Counted from the first letter of the stretch, positions 1 to 8,261 are shown. The stretch is DNA of 64,000 nt from Hymenobacter swuensis DY53 (GCF_000576555.1 NZ_CP007145.1:2790001-2854000), one strand, 5' to 3'. Numbers and translations are program-made. The notes: a model not told the origin generated them from the sequence alone.

Positions 1-2
1 TC

Positions 3-530
3 ACGCTCAGCCTTGATCCGAAAGGCGCAGTGATGCGCAAAAACCAACACCATAGTGCCCTGGATGCCGGTTACGGCACCATTACTGAACTGCTGCACGG
101 CTCCAGCCAGCGTCTCGACCGCACCTTTGAGAAAACCTTTCGTTACGCCGGCGACACCACCGTGCAGGGCCGCCCCGCCTACGTCCTCCGCTCCGATTAT
201 CCGCAGTTTCGCTACGTGAGCTACAAGCCCTCCAAGGCCGAAAGCGTGACTACTATTTCCGATAAATTCGGATGTGGCGAGTACCGGATTCTGGAACGCA
301 ACGGCCTTTCAGCAGGCGCGGTAGTACCGGCCGGCAAAACGGTGCAGGTGCCCAACAGCTACGGCCGCCGCGTACTCCTATGCATCGACCAGAAGCTCTA
401 CCTCCCACTGGTGGTGCAGGTAAACGACGATAAAGGCCTGTTCGAAAAATTTGAGTTCTCCGACGTCATCCCCAACCAGCCCATTCCCGCCCAGGAGTTC
501 AGCAAGGATTTCAAAGGCTACCACTTCTAA
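3..530 (+). CDS. DUF1571 family protein, 5' end cut by the window
   Basis: The reading frame is open from the first bases of the window, so the N-terminus is missing and the internal ATG at 30 is not a convincing start. About 175 residues remain and end at TAA 528-530. The Asn-His-His motif followed by an acidic Gly-Tyr-Gly stretch near the start, and a C-terminal half that reads as beta strands around a possible Cys pair, match my memory of DUF1571, a family of predicted exported or envelope proteins of unknown role in Bacteroidota. A signal peptide, if present, lies upstream. It converges on the SDR gene at 729 and shares the strong hairpin at 580-642 with it. Family assignment moderately sure; function unknown. 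Confidence 0.7.
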   Translation, partial: TLSLDPKGAVMRKNQHHSALDAGYGTITELLHGSSQRLDRTFEKTFRYAGDTTVQGRPAYVLRSDYPQFRYVSYKPSKAESVTTISDKFGCGEYRILERNGLSAGAVVPAGKTVQVPNSYGRRVLLCIDQKLYLPLVVQVNDDKGLFEKFEFSDVIPNQPIPAQEFSKDFKGYHF

Positions 531-579
531 TCACGGATCTAGCCAGATTTGTCGGATTTTGTGGACTGTTCTACCGGCC

Positions 580-642
580 AGCAATTTGCCGCAACAAAAA
601 AGCCGCGCATATTGCGCGGCTTTTTTGTTGCGGCAAATTGCT
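580..642. terminator. 29-bp perfect hairpin, bidirectional terminator
   Basis: Arms 580-608 and 614-642 are perfectly complementary around a 5-nt loop. The GC core (gccgcgc/gcgcggc) is flanked by A6/T6 tracts inside the stem, so it reads as a terminator on either strand, as expected between the convergent genes ending at 530 and 729. Confidence 0.85.
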
Positions 643-728
643 ATTTACCAACTTTTTAGTCAGAAGCAGACGTTGCTAAAGGCCGAAAACCAGTCACAAA
701 ATTTGATACATCCGGCTGAATCCGTGAT

Positions 729-1610
729 TTAGCGGCGCATGGTTTTTTCAATCTGGTCCCACATTTCGGGAGTCAGAATTTCGAGCTTGTTAAACTCGCC
801 GGCCCCGTTGAGCCACTCACCTCCATCAAGGGTAACCACTTCGCCATTCATGTAGGCCGAGAAATCAGACACCATGTAGGCCGCCAGGTTAGCCAGCTCC
901 TGATGGTTGCCTACGCGCTTGAGTGGCACGTTGGCGGCCGGGTCAAGCTTAGAGGCCAGAGGCTCAGGAAATAGACGGCTCCAGGCGCCTTCCGTGGGGA
1001 AAGGGCCGGGCGCAATGGCGTTGGACCGGATGCCGTACTTGGCCCACTCCACCGCCAGGGAGCGGGTCATGGCCAGCACGCCGGCCTTGGCTGAAGCCGA
1101 GGGTACCACAAACGCCGACCCAACGGAAGCATAGGTAGTTACAATGCTGAGGATGGTGCCGGGACGCTTATCGGCAATCCAACGCTTCCCGAAAGCCAGC
1201 GTACAGTTGTAGGAGCCTTTGAGCACGATGTCCACAATTACATCAAACGCCTTGTGGCTGAGGCGCTCCGTGGGGCTGATGAAGTTGCCGGCCGCATTGT
1301 TAAGCAGCACATCCACGCCCCCGAAGGCATCGATGGTTTTCTGCAGCAACGCCTCTACCTCGTCGTACTTGCGCACGTCGCACTGCACGGCCAGCACGTT
1401 GGCGTTGCCAGTGTGCTCGCGCAGTTCCTGAGCGGTTTTCTCCAGTACCTCCAGTTTGCGGGAGCTGATAACCACGTTGGCCCCGAGCTGCAGAAAATAT
1501 GTGGTCATGGCCCGGCCCAGACCGGTACCGCCGCCCGTTACCACAATGGTTTTGCCCTGCAGGGCATTGTCGCGCAGCATGGGCTGGGCGTAAGGGTGCG
1601 TGAAAGACAT
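729..1610 (-). CDS. SDR family oxidoreductase, 2,4-dienoyl-CoA reductase-like
   Basis: A 293-residue short-chain dehydrogenase. The Rossmann dinucleotide motif TGGGTGLG lies near residue 25 and NNAAG near 107. The usual YxxxK is replaced by a Ser-Ala-Ser-Ala-Lys-Ala-Gly segment, the arrangement seen in mitochondrial and peroxisomal 2,4-dienoyl-CoA reductases, which reduce dienoyl-CoA intermediates when unsaturated fatty acids enter beta-oxidation. C-terminal QPGP-like (APGPFPTEGA) and LDGGEWLNGAGEFN segments also fit that branch. It is a single-gene unit read toward the hairpin at 580-642. It could instead act on another acyl-CoA or ketone; the substrate is inferred from family resemblance. 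Confidence 0.85.
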   Translation of the reverse strand: MSFTHPYAQPMLRDNALQGKTIVVTGGGTGLGRAMTTYFLQLGANVVISSRKLEVLEKTAQELREHTGNANVLAVQCDVRKYDEVEALLQKTIDAFGGVDVLLNNAAGNFISPTERLSHKAFDVIVDIVLKGSYNCTLAFGKRWIADKRPGTILSIVTTYASVGSAFVVPSASAKAGVLAMTRSLAVEWAKYGIRSNAIAPGPFPTEGAWSRLFPEPLASKLDPAANVPLKRVGNHQELANLAAYMVSDFSAYMNGEVVTLDGGEWLNGAGEFNKLEILTPEMWDQIEKTMRR

Positions 1611-1649
1611 AGGGTGAGAAAGTTGAAGTGGGAAAAGATGGTTCAGGAG

Positions 1650-2045
1650 TTATGGCTGGGGCCGGGGAGCAAACAAACCGGTCAGGCGGGTAACGGTGCC
1701 CTCGGCTACAATATGGCTTCCTTCGCAGTAATAGAAGCTAGTACCGGCACGGATTTTTGACTGGTGCAAAGTCCGGGCTTCGTCAAAAATAACAGCAACG
1801 CGTACGTGCAGCCATTCATCCACCGGCAAGGGCATTTTCTGCCACGAGTCGCCGGTAATCGGGTCGAAGAAATCCGGGTACAGCCACATGTAGACTACTC
1901 TCGGCTTGTCCTGCGCGTACTGAAAATCCCAGCGGATACCGTTATACGGCGGTAACTGCCGCCCACCCTCATCGGCCCGCAGCAGCCGTACGCGGGCTTC
2001 GAAGTCGGGGGTGAATTCGGGATAGAGGCGGTAGGGAGCGGGCAT
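1650..2045 (-). CDS. EF-Tu C-terminal-barrel-like small protein
   Basis: A 131-residue protein. The frame is open much further upstream, but the ATG at 2045 is chosen because the protein then begins directly with the conserved-looking part, and the upstream stretch is antisense to the neighbouring reductase gene. An early segment, Glu-Gly-Gly-Arg followed by a Pro and a Gly-x-Arg, resembles the third (beta-barrel) domain of elongation factor Tu, and stand-alone EF-Tu-barrel proteins are common in Bacteroidota. No GTPase domain is present, so it is not a translation factor. A 16-bp palindrome lies 5 nt upstream of the start. Function unknown. Confidence 0.65.
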   Translation of the reverse strand: MPAPYRLYPEFTPDFEARVRLLRADEGGRQLPPYNGIRWDFQYAQDKPRVVYMWLYPDFFDPITGDSWQKMPLPVDEWLHVRVAVIFDEARTLHQSKIRAGTSFYYCEGSHIVAEGTVTRLTGLFAPRPQP

Positions 2046-2049
2046 AAAT

Positions 2050-2065
2050 AGTATGCTTGCATACT
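2050..2065. promoter_or_regulatory. 16-bp palindrome AGTATGCTTGCATACT, operator candidate
   Basis: A perfect 7-2-7 inverted repeat in the 102-bp divergent intergenic region, 5 nt upstream of the minus-strand start at 2045. It overlaps where a promoter for that gene should lie. No terminator-like T-run follows, so a protein-binding site is more likely than a terminator. A second 8-bp inverted repeat (2073-2080 with 2109-2116) lies in the same gap. Confidence 0.45.
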
Positions 2066-2147
2066 GGTTTGGGCGCAAGGTAACAGTTTGCTTATTCCCC
2101 GGTTGCCTCCTTGCGCAGGAAAGTTTTTTTGCCACCTTTACCCATCC

Positions 2148-2993
2148 ATGACCCACCTTGCTCTCTCTGCTTCTCTCCCCACCGTGGCCGTGCTGGGCTG
2201 CGGCTGGCTGGGGCTGCCGCTGGCCCGCGCGCTGGTGACGGCCGGCTACCCGGTCCACGGCTCCACCACCACGCCCGGCCAGCTCCTCACCCTGCGCGAC
2301 GTGGGCATCCGGCCCTATCTGCTGCGGCTGGCTCCCACCCTTTCCGCCACCGATGCCGACACCCTGCAGGCCATGCTGCAAGGCGTGGAAATCCTGATTC
2401 TGAATGTTCCGCCCACCCGGGGGGCGGGTAGCCAGGAAGCGTATCCCGGGGTGGTGCGCCTGGTGGCACAGGCGGCAGAAAGTGCCGGGGTGCAGCATGT
2501 ACTACTGGTCAGCTCCACGGGCGTATATCCCGATGAGCCTCGCCTGATGTACGAGCCCGATGCCCAGGCCACGCAAGACGCGCCCGCCCCGCTGCTGCAA
2601 GCCGAATACCCCTTCCAACACGCCAACCATACGGTGGTGCGTTTGGCCGGCCTCATGGGTCCGGGCCGCCCACCGGGCCGGTTTCTGGCGGGCCGGACCG
2701 GGGTGGCGCATGGTGAGGCTCCGGTGAATATGATTCATCTGCACGACTGTGTGAGCCTGTTGGTCTGTGTGCTGGAGCAGCAGCTGTGGGGCTACACGTT
2801 CAATGCCAGCGCGGCCTCTCACCCCACTCGGCGTACTTTTTACACCGCCGCCGCCACCCGCCTGCACCTGCAGCCCCCCACGTTTCAGGAAGAAACCACC
2901 GGTGGTAAGCAAATCGACTCTTCCCTTATCCGGCGGCTGACCGGCTACCAGTTTCGCCACGATGATGTAGTAGCCGCGCTGGAATTCTGTTAG
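2148..2993 (+). CDS. NAD(P)-binding YeeZ-like SDR / nucleoside-diphosphate-sugar epimerase family protein
   Basis: A 281-residue protein starting at ATG 2148. A longer in-frame extension to 2088 exists but would overlap the divergent promoter region. Residues about 11-21 carry the dinucleotide motif VLGCGWLGLPLA, followed by a Rossmann domain, an LLVSSTGVYP segment typical of extended SDRs, and a late LxGLMGPGRPPG segment. This is the layout of the YeeZ family, whose substrate is not known. The gene stands alone between the divergent EF-Tu-like gene and the flavoprotein gene. Reaction unknown. Confidence 0.8.
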   Translation: MTHLALSASLPTVAVLGCGWLGLPLARALVTAGYPVHGSTTTPGQLLTLRDVGIRPYLLRLAPTLSATDADTLQAMLQGVEILILNVPPTRGAGSQEAYPGVVRLVAQAAESAGVQHVLLVSSTGVYPDEPRLMYEPDAQATQDAPAPLLQAEYPFQHANHTVVRLAGLMGPGRPPGRFLAGRTGVAHGEAPVNMIHLHDCVSLLVCVLEQQLWGYTFNASAASHPTRRTFYTAAATRLHLQPPTFQEETTGGKQIDSSLIRRLTGYQFRHDDVVAALEFC

Positions 2994-3128
2994 TCACGTC
3001 TTGAAACGAATGACGACGGATGCTTCGCAGTCTTTCTGAAGTTGGATGCATCAGCTTAGTAATATTGACCAGACCGATTTATCCGCATGAATCCGGGCGC
3101 GCCGGGCAATCCGTCTGTGTCCGTGATT

Positions 3129-3136
3129 TATCTTTG
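3129..3136 (+). promoter_or_regulatory. -7 element TTATCTTT/TATCTTTG just before a GTG start
   Basis: TATCTTTG (3130-3137) matches the Bacteroidota -7 consensus TAnnTTTG and ends 3 nt before the GTG at 3141. Transcription would begin at or next to the start codon, implying a leaderless or nearly leaderless mRNA, and it rules out the longer ATG start at 3087. Confidence 0.6.
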
Positions 3137-3140
3137 CCCC

Positions 3141-4388
3141 GTGAATGAACAACTGACGGTGGCCGTATTAGGTGGGGGCGCGGCGGGCTTTTTCGGGGCT
3201 ATTGCCTGTGCCGAAGCTAACCCCGCCCTGCGGGTACTCCTGATTGAAAAAACGGGCAAGCTTCTTAGTAAAGTCCGGATTTCGGGCGGGGGGCGCTGCA
3301 ACGTAACCCACGCCGCCGATACGGCCGCGCAGCTCGTGCAGCATTATCCGCGCGGAGCCCGTCAACTCAAAGAACCATTCAAACAGTTTGGGGCATTAGA
3401 CACCGTGCGGTGGTTCGAAAAGCGAGGCGTACGGCTCAAGACCGAGCCCGACGGCCGCATGTTCCCCATCACCGATTCGTCGGAAACCATTGCCCAGTGC
3501 CTGTTGGAGGCCGCACGCCGGGCCGGGGTCCAGATTCTGCTGCAGACTACCGCCGAACAGATTACGCCCCAACCCAAGGGCGGCTTTGAGTTGCAGCTCA
3601 CCGGAGTACATGCCCAGACTTTGCCCGTCAGCCGCTTGCTGGTAGCTACCGGCGGCGCGCCCAAAGCGGAGCAGTACGCGTGGCTGCGCCAACTGGGCCA
3701 CAGCATTCAGGAGCCGGTACCCAGCCTGTTTACTTTTAATGTACCCAACTCGCCGTTGCGGGAGCTGCCGGGCGTAAGCGTGCCCCGCGCCCGGGTGCGG
3801 ATAGCCGGCGAAAAGCTGGAGTACGAAGGCCCGGTGCTGGTGACGCACTGGGGCGTGAGTGGCCCGGCCGTGCTCAAGCTCTCGGCCTGGGGTGCCCGCC
3901 GCCTGCACGAACTGGGTTACCAGAGCACTACCCTTATCAACTGGCTTCCCGATTTTACGGAAGACACGCTCCGCCAGCATCTGCTGGAATTCCGGGAGCT
4001 ACACAGCAAAAAAATTGTGAGCAGCAACCCCTTGTTCGGGTTGCCGCAGCGGCTGTGGCGTACTCTGGCGGAACAGGCAGGCATCAGCCCCGAAACCCGC
4101 TGGCTGGAACTACCCGTCAAGCTCCAGAACCGCCTGATCGAAGGCCTGCTGCGTACGGCGCTGGCCGTACAGGGCAAAACCACTTATAAGGATGAGTTTG
4201 TGACCTGCGGCGGTATTTCACTTGGTGAAATCAATATGAAAACGCTGGAAAGCCGACTGGTACCGGGCCTGCATTTCGCCGGAGAAGTTCTTGATATAGA
4301 CGGCATTACTGGCGGCTTCAATTTTCAGGCGGCCTGGACCACCGGCTACCTGGCCGGCCGGGCCATGGGGAAATTGGAGCGGGAGTAG
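3141..4388 (+). CDS. BaiN/HI0933-family FAD-dependent oxidoreductase
   Basis: A 415-residue flavoprotein. GTG 3141 is preferred over ATG 3087 because the protein then starts a few residues before the FAD motif (VLGGGAAGFFGA) and a TATCTTTG promoter element sits directly upstream. Other family signatures are KVRISGGGRCNVT near residue 50, FKQFG with a WFEKRGV segment, ATGG, and a C-terminal GGISLGEIN ... LHFAGEVLDIDGITGGFNFQ region that closes the FAD site. Members are annotated as NAD(P)/FAD-dependent oxidoreductases of the HI0933/BaiN (RdsA) type; few substrates are known (BaiN acts on bile acids). Single-gene unit. Confidence 0.9.
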   Translation: MNEQLTVAVLGGGAAGFFGAIACAEANPALRVLLIEKTGKLLSKVRISGGGRCNVTHAADTAAQLVQHYPRGARQLKEPFKQFGALDTVRWFEKRGVRLKTEPDGRMFPITDSSETIAQCLLEAARRAGVQILLQTTAEQITPQPKGGFELQLTGVHAQTLPVSRLLVATGGAPKAEQYAWLRQLGHSIQEPVPSLFTFNVPNSPLRELPGVSVPRARVRIAGEKLEYEGPVLVTHWGVSGPAVLKLSAWGARRLHELGYQSTTLINWLPDFTEDTLRQHLLEFRELHSKKIVSSNPLFGLPQRLWRTLAEQAGISPETRWLELPVKLQNRLIEGLLRTALAVQGKTTYKDEFVTCGGISLGEINMKTLESRLVPGLHFAGEVLDIDGITGGFNFQAAWTTGYLAGRAMGKLERE

Positions 4389-4503
4389 TGGGAGAAGAAG
4401 CTGTATAGTCAGCCTGACTTAACCGTGCAGAAACCCTGCGGGCTGTTTTACAGTAAAGAGAGGCATTCCACCTTTCCTAAACACCCATAACAACCCTCTC
4501 CTC

Positions 4504-4953
4504 ATGGAAGCTAAAGCACTGCAAGCCGGCCTCAACGAACTGCTCGAAACTCTGAAAGATGGCCAGAAAGGCTATACCGAAGCCTTGACCGATGTAGAAG
4601 ATGCCGATCTGAAGCAGACCTTCAAGAAATACGCCGCTCAACGTTCCGAATATATTACCGAACTGGAAGACCAGATGCACAAGCTCAACCTGCATCCCGA
4701 AGAAGAGTCGTCCATTACCGGTACCATCCACCGCGCGTTTATCAACCTGAAGGGCCTGGTGACCAGCAAAGACCGTCACAGCATCCTCGCCGAGTGCGAG
4801 CGAGGCGAAGACTACGCCAAAGCTGCCTACGAGAAAGCTCAGAAGATTCAGGACATCCCGGCCCCCATCAAGGCCCTGATCGAAAAGCAGGCGGCCGGTA
4901 TCAAGCAGGGCCACGACGAAATCCGCGACCTGCGCGACGCCGCCAAGAAATAA
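4504..4953 (+). CDS. PA2169-type four-helix-bundle protein (DUF2383)
   Basis: A 149-residue, highly charged, all-helical cytoplasmic protein of the ferritin-like PA2169/DUF2383 family, usually linked to stress but of unknown activity. Visible are four amphipathic helices with the segment KDGQKGYTEA in the first and regularly spaced Glu/His residues (EYITELE, LHPEEE, AECERGEDYAKAAYEKA). Length matches the family. Followed by a 13-bp terminator at 5028-5057. Codon use matches neighbours. Role unknown; stress protection is inference. Confidence 0.85.
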   Translation: MEAKALQAGLNELLETLKDGQKGYTEALTDVEDADLKQTFKKYAAQRSEYITELEDQMHKLNLHPEEESSITGTIHRAFINLKGLVTSKDRHSILAECERGEDYAKAAYEKAQKIQDIPAPIKALIEKQAAGIKQGHDEIRDLRDAAKK

Positions 4954-5027
4954 TCACAGATGGTGCTGATACAGATGGTGCTGATATAGTTGATTTCATA
5001 GACTTCAACTTATCATCTGTAACACGT

Positions 5028-5060
5028 AGAAAGCCGCTCCAGTAGGAGCGGCTTTCTTTT
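5028..5060 (+). terminator. Rho-independent terminator after the DUF2383 gene
   Basis: Arms 5028-5040 and 5045-5057 pair perfectly (agaaagccgctcc / ggagcggctttct) with loop agta and a T-run on the plus strand. Confidence 0.85.
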
Positions 5061-5096
5061 TTAGGAGTATTTGCGAATGCTACCATCTAACCCAGA

Positions 5097-5142
5097 CCAA
5101 CGCAAAAGAGCCACTTCAAATGAAGTGGCTCTTTTGCGTTGG
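5097..5142. terminator. 22-bp perfect hairpin, terminator for the helicase gene
   Basis: Arms 5097-5118 and 5121-5142 are perfectly complementary with a 2-nt centre. An AAAAG...CTTTT tract inside the stem supplies U-runs on both strands, so it can end the minus-strand helicase transcript and back up 5028-5057 on the plus strand. Confidence 0.8.
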
Positions 5143-5198
5143 TGAAATCAGCTCAGATTGAAATCTGTGAAATCAATCTTGTCTGCACCATCTATGAT

Positions 5199-7112
5199 TT
5201 AGCTGTCGTCGCGCTTGCCTTTGTAGCCGCCGCCGTAGCTGCTGCCACCCTCGCGGCGGTTACCGCCGCCGTAGGAGCCGCCGCCGCGGTTGCCGCCGTA
5301 GCTGCTGCCGCCTTCCCGACGGTCGCCGCCGTAGGAGCCACCACCACGGTTGCCGCCGAAGGAGCCACCACCACGGTTACCACCGTAGCTGCTGCCGCCT
5401 TCGCGACGCTCGCCACCACCGAAGCTGCCGGGAGCCCGACGTGGACGGTCGCTGCCGCCGCCGAAGCCGCCGCGGTTACCACCTTCCTGCTGCGCATCGC
5501 CTTCCTGGCGGGGCGTAGCAATGTTGAAGGCCACCGGACGGCCCTGGATGGAGCTGCGGCCGAGCTGGCTCACCACTTCTTCCACGAACTCATTCGGTAC
5601 TTCCACGAAGCTGAACTTATCGTAGAGGGCAATGTCACCGACTTTGCTGGCCGTGAGGCTGGTGTTTTCGGCAATCAGGTCCACGATGTCGCGGGGGTGC
5701 AGACGGTCCTTCTTGCCCATCGTCACGAACAAACGGGTGAAGCCGGCGCGGGCGGCACCCTGGGTGCGACTGGCGTCGAGGCTTTCCTGGGCGCGCTTGT
5801 CTTCCTTCATCGTCATTTTCAGCAGAGCAGCAGCTACGTCGAGCGACGTAATGCCATCCTCCTGGTCCTGGTCGATGAGGCGCTGCACGCGGGCCACGTA
5901 CTTGTCGAGGTTGCCTTTCTCAATTACCTCCTTGATGGAGTTGAGCATCAGCGTGGTTTTCACCTCCGACACATCTTCGAAGGACGGCACACGCTCCTGC
6001 TTGATGTTGGCTTTGGTGAAGCGCATGATGTCGCGCAGCTTGTAGATGTCGCGGCCGCTCACGAAGGTGAAGGCTTTGCCCTGCTTGCCGGCGCGGCCAG
6101 TACGGCCGATGCGGTGCACGTAGTACTCCTCGTCAGCGGGCAGGTCGTAGTTTACTACCACTTCCACGTTGTCTACGTCGATGCCGCGGGCGGCTACGTC
6201 GGTAGCTACCAGGATTTCGAGGGTGCCTTTGCGGAATTTATCGAGCGTGTTCTGACGCTGCTGCTGGCCCATGTCGCCGTGCAGGCCTTCGGCGAAATAG
6301 CCTTTAGCTTGCAGGTCGCCCACAATCTCGTCGACCATGCGCTTCGTGTTAGCGAAGACGATGCCCGACTTGATGTTGTACATGTCGATGAGGCGGGTCA
6401 GCACGTCTTTTTTCTGCGGACCGCGCACCTCGAAGTAGCTCTGCTCGATGTTGGTAACCGTCATTTCCTGATGGTTCACCTTCACGATCTGCGGATCCTT
6501 CTGGTAGCGCTTGGTCATCTCCATGATCGGCTTGCTCATGGTAGCCGAGAAGAATACCGTCTGGCGGTCTTCGGGCATTTTCTTGAGCACCGTCTCAATA
6601 TCGTCGCGGAAGCCCATGTCGAGCATTTCGTCGGCCTCATCGAGGATGATCATTTTGCAATGCTCCAGCTTGAGCGTACCACGCTCGATGTGGTCCATTA
6701 CGCGGCCGGGCGTACCAATTACGATCTGCACACCACGCTCCAAAGCACGGAATTGACGGTCGTAAGAAGAGCCACCGTAGATCGGCACCACGGCCAGACC
6801 ACGCTTGTATTTGCCCAGTTTCTGGATTTCGCCCGAAACCTGCACCGCCAGCTCACGGGTGGGGCAGAGCACAAGGCACTGCACTTCACGCGAGTCGGTA
6901 TCGACCCGCTCAATGGCGGGGATGGAGAAGGCGGCGGTTTTACCGGTGCCGGTCTGGGCCTGGCCGATTACGTCGCGGCCCTGGAGCAATACCGGAATAC
7001 CGGCGGCCTGGATGGGGGATGCTTCTTCGTAGCCAACTTCGGTGATGGCACGCTGCATTTCTTCAGAGAGGGTCAGCTCGCTGAACTTGGTCTTAACGGT
7101 TTCGTTTTCCAT
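5199..7112 (-). CDS. DEAD-box RNA helicase (CsdA/DeaD-like) with RGG-type tail
   Basis: A 637-residue ATP-dependent RNA helicase, likely for ribosome assembly and mRNA remodelling in the cold. Q-motif near 32-36, Walker A AQTGTGKT at 52-59, PTRELA at about 84-89, DEAD at 158-161, SAT at 189-191, HRIGRTGRAG in the second RecA domain. Around 460-520 lies a DbpA/CsdA-type RNA-binding domain (LFVTMGKKD...). The last ~95 residues are a low-complexity tail of repeated Gly-Gly-Asn-Arg-Gly-Gly-Gly-Ser and Glu-Gly-Gly-Ser-Ser-Tyr units, which leave DNA-level repeats at about 5215-5480. A leader of about 170-180 nt precedes it, and the cold-shock gene lies next upstream on the same strand. Confidence 0.95.
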   Translation of the reverse strand: MENETVKTKFSELTLSEEMQRAITEVGYEEASPIQAAGIPVLLQGRDVIGQAQTGTGKTAAFSIPAIERVDTDSREVQCLVLCPTRELAVQVSGEIQKLGKYKRGLAVVPIYGGSSYDRQFRALERGVQIVIGTPGRVMDHIERGTLKLEHCKMIILDEADEMLDMGFRDDIETVLKKMPEDRQTVFFSATMSKPIMEMTKRYQKDPQIVKVNHQEMTVTNIEQSYFEVRGPQKKDVLTRLIDMYNIKSGIVFANTKRMVDEIVGDLQAKGYFAEGLHGDMGQQQRQNTLDKFRKGTLEILVATDVAARGIDVDNVEVVVNYDLPADEEYYVHRIGRTGRAGKQGKAFTFVSGRDIYKLRDIMRFTKANIKQERVPSFEDVSEVKTTLMLNSIKEVIEKGNLDKYVARVQRLIDQDQEDGITSLDVAAALLKMTMKEDKRAQESLDASRTQGAARAGFTRLFVTMGKKDRLHPRDIVDLIAENTSLTASKVGDIALYDKFSFVEVPNEFVEEVVSQLGRSSIQGRPVAFNIATPRQEGDAQQEGGNRGGFGGGSDRPRRAPGSFGGGERREGGSSYGGNRGGGSFGGNRGGGSYGGDRREGGSSYGGNRGGGSYGGGNRREGGSSYGGGYKGKRDDS

Positions 7113-7293
7113 GTCAGTGTTGATGGAGTGGAGTGAATAGCTCTGAAAACAGCGGATTCAGCGACGCTCTTCTCTCCCACTCAACACAACGACAAGTGAC
7201 GGAAGCAACGGACGGAAGACAAAGCCGGCCCAACAAGTTTCTTTAAGGCAGCTCACAAGCTGCGCGGAACGTGGCCGTTCTCAAATGCGGCTG

Positions 7294-7301
7294 CAAAGGT
7301 A
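7294..7301 (-). promoter_or_regulatory. Promoter of the helicase gene with a long 5' leader
   Basis: On the minus strand, TTG (7318-7316) is followed 14 nt later by TACCTTTG (7301-7294), fitting the Bacteroidota -33/-7 layout. It places the transcript start about 170-180 nt before the ATG at 7112. The 5' region 7113-7293 holds no gene; long leaders are typical of cold-shock-controlled mRNAs. Confidence 0.55.
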
Positions 7302-7364
7302 CGGAGAATAATCGGCAATTGCACGCCGAATCTATAAGAACGTCATTCAGCGGCGCCTAAATGC

Positions 7365-7396
7365 AAAAAAAGCAGGCCCTTAAGGAGCCTGCTTTT
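7365..7396 (-). terminator. Terminator of the cold-shock gene
   Basis: Arms 7368-7377 and 7387-7396 (aaaagcaggc / gcctgctttt) pair perfectly around a 9-nt loop that is itself nearly palindromic (ccttaagg). On the minus strand it is followed by a U-run from the A-tract at 7365-7370. Confidence 0.85.
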
Positions 7397-7422
7397 CTGA
7401 GCTATCCGGAAAGGATACTGGA

Positions 7423-7614
7423 CTAGGCCAGTTTCACTTTCACAGCGTTCGGGCCTTTTTTGCCCTGAGCAATTTCGAATTCAACCTTGTCTTTGTCGCG
7501 AATCTCGTCGATGCACTCGGTTACGTGAACGAACACGTCCTCGCCGGTTTCGTCAACTTTGATAAAGCCGAAACCTTTGGTTTCGTTGAAGAATTTTACA
7601 GTTCCTGTCTGCAT
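7423..7614 (-). CDS. Cold-shock domain protein (CspA family)
   Basis: A 63-residue single-domain OB-fold protein that binds single-stranded RNA/DNA and melts mRNA structure. RNP1 KGFGFI at 13-18 and RNP2 VFVH at 27-30, with the family's opening Gly-Thr-Val-Lys-Phe-Phe-Asn and the closing Gly-Pro-x-Ala. Length is normal for the family. It has its own terminator (7365-7396), and a TATCTTTG box at 7734-7727 implies a leader of roughly 105-110 nt, as in other csp mRNAs. Together with the helicase it makes a cold-response pair on one strand. Confidence 0.95.
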   Translation of the reverse strand: MQTGTVKFFNETKGFGFIKVDETGEDVFVHVTECIDEIRDKDKVEFEIAQGKKGPNAVKVKLA

Positions 7615-7726
7615 GGTACTGGTGATGATGGATGATTTTTATCTTAAAAAAGGAAGAATCCGGAACTGCTTTCTTCCTTGCGGAAATACTCAACAGAACG
7701 GCGGAACCGCGTTTTCTTAAGGTGCT

Positions 7727-7734
7727 CAAAGATA
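7727..7734 (-). promoter_or_regulatory. -7 element TATCTTTG upstream of the cold-shock gene
   Basis: The reverse complement of 7727-7734 is TATCTTTG, a perfect TAnnTTTG match about 113 nt upstream of the ATG at 7614. I see no clear -33 TTTG partner, so this is less certain than the helicase promoter. Confidence 0.4.
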
Positions 7735-7828
7735 CAGGTATATTTTAGATATGGAATAGCACGAGCGGCTAAATGCCCGAACGGCCCAACTTTCCCCGTT
7801 TTCGTCGCCCGACCCCTGCTCCTGCCCG

Positions 7829-7836
7829 TATCTTTG
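7829..7836 (+). promoter_or_regulatory. -7 element TATCTTTG before the thioesterase gene
   Basis: A perfect TAnnTTTG match ending 8 nt before the ATG at 7845. It supports that start over the in-frame ATG at 7773 and implies a very short leader. Confidence 0.6.
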
Positions 7837-7844
7837 CCGGTGCT

Positions 7845-8261
7845 ATGAAGACTTCCGCCCCCGCCTTCCGCTTCGCCCATTACCTGACCGTCCAGCCCAC
7901 CGACATCGACGAGCTTCGCCACGTGAACAACGTGCGTTACCTGCAGTGGGTGCAGGATACGGCCGCTGCCCACTGGCACGCCGCCGCCCCGCCCGAGGCC
8001 CAGGCCCGCTACGTGTGGGTAGTGCGCGAGCATCATATTCGATACCTGCACCCGGCGCTGCTGGGCGAGGAATTACGTTGCACTACCTGGGTGAGCAGTA
8101 TGGAAGGCGTAACCTCCCACCGCCATGTCCGCATCGAGCGGGCCACCGACAACAAGCTGCTCTGCGAAGCCGAAACTCACTGGATTCTGCTCGACCCCGC
8201 CACTATGCGCCCCCAGCGCATCCCGGCCGAAATGGGCCAGTGGGTGCAGGAGGCAGTATGA
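7845..8261 (+). CDS. Acyl-CoA thioesterase, 4-hydroxybenzoyl-CoA thioesterase-like hotdog fold
   Basis: A 138-residue hotdog-fold enzyme that probably hydrolyses an acyl-CoA thioester. The active-site segment DIDELRHVNNVRYLQW (about residues 18-33) is the hallmark of the FadM/YbgC/4HBT group, with the catalytic Asp in the position before Glu-Leu. Length is typical. ATG 7845 is chosen over 7773 because of the promoter element at 7829-7836 and because the earlier stretch is Pro/Arg-rich and unlike the family. Substrate unknown. It is followed at 25 nt by a small secreted-protein gene. Confidence 0.85.
   Translation: MKTSAPAFRFAHYLTVQPTDIDELRHVNNVRYLQWVQDTAAAHWHAAAPPEAQARYVWVVREHHIRYLHPALLGEELRCTTWVSSMEGVTSHRHVRIERATDNKLLCEAETHWILLDPATMRPQRIPAEMGQWVQEAV

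Noticed and set aside
5139..7136. A 665-codon open frame on the plus strand opposite the helicase gene
   Set aside because: Low-complexity Ala/His/Val-rich product without known motifs; it is the antisense of a high-GC gene with strong DEAD-box motifs, so it is an artefact of codon bias.
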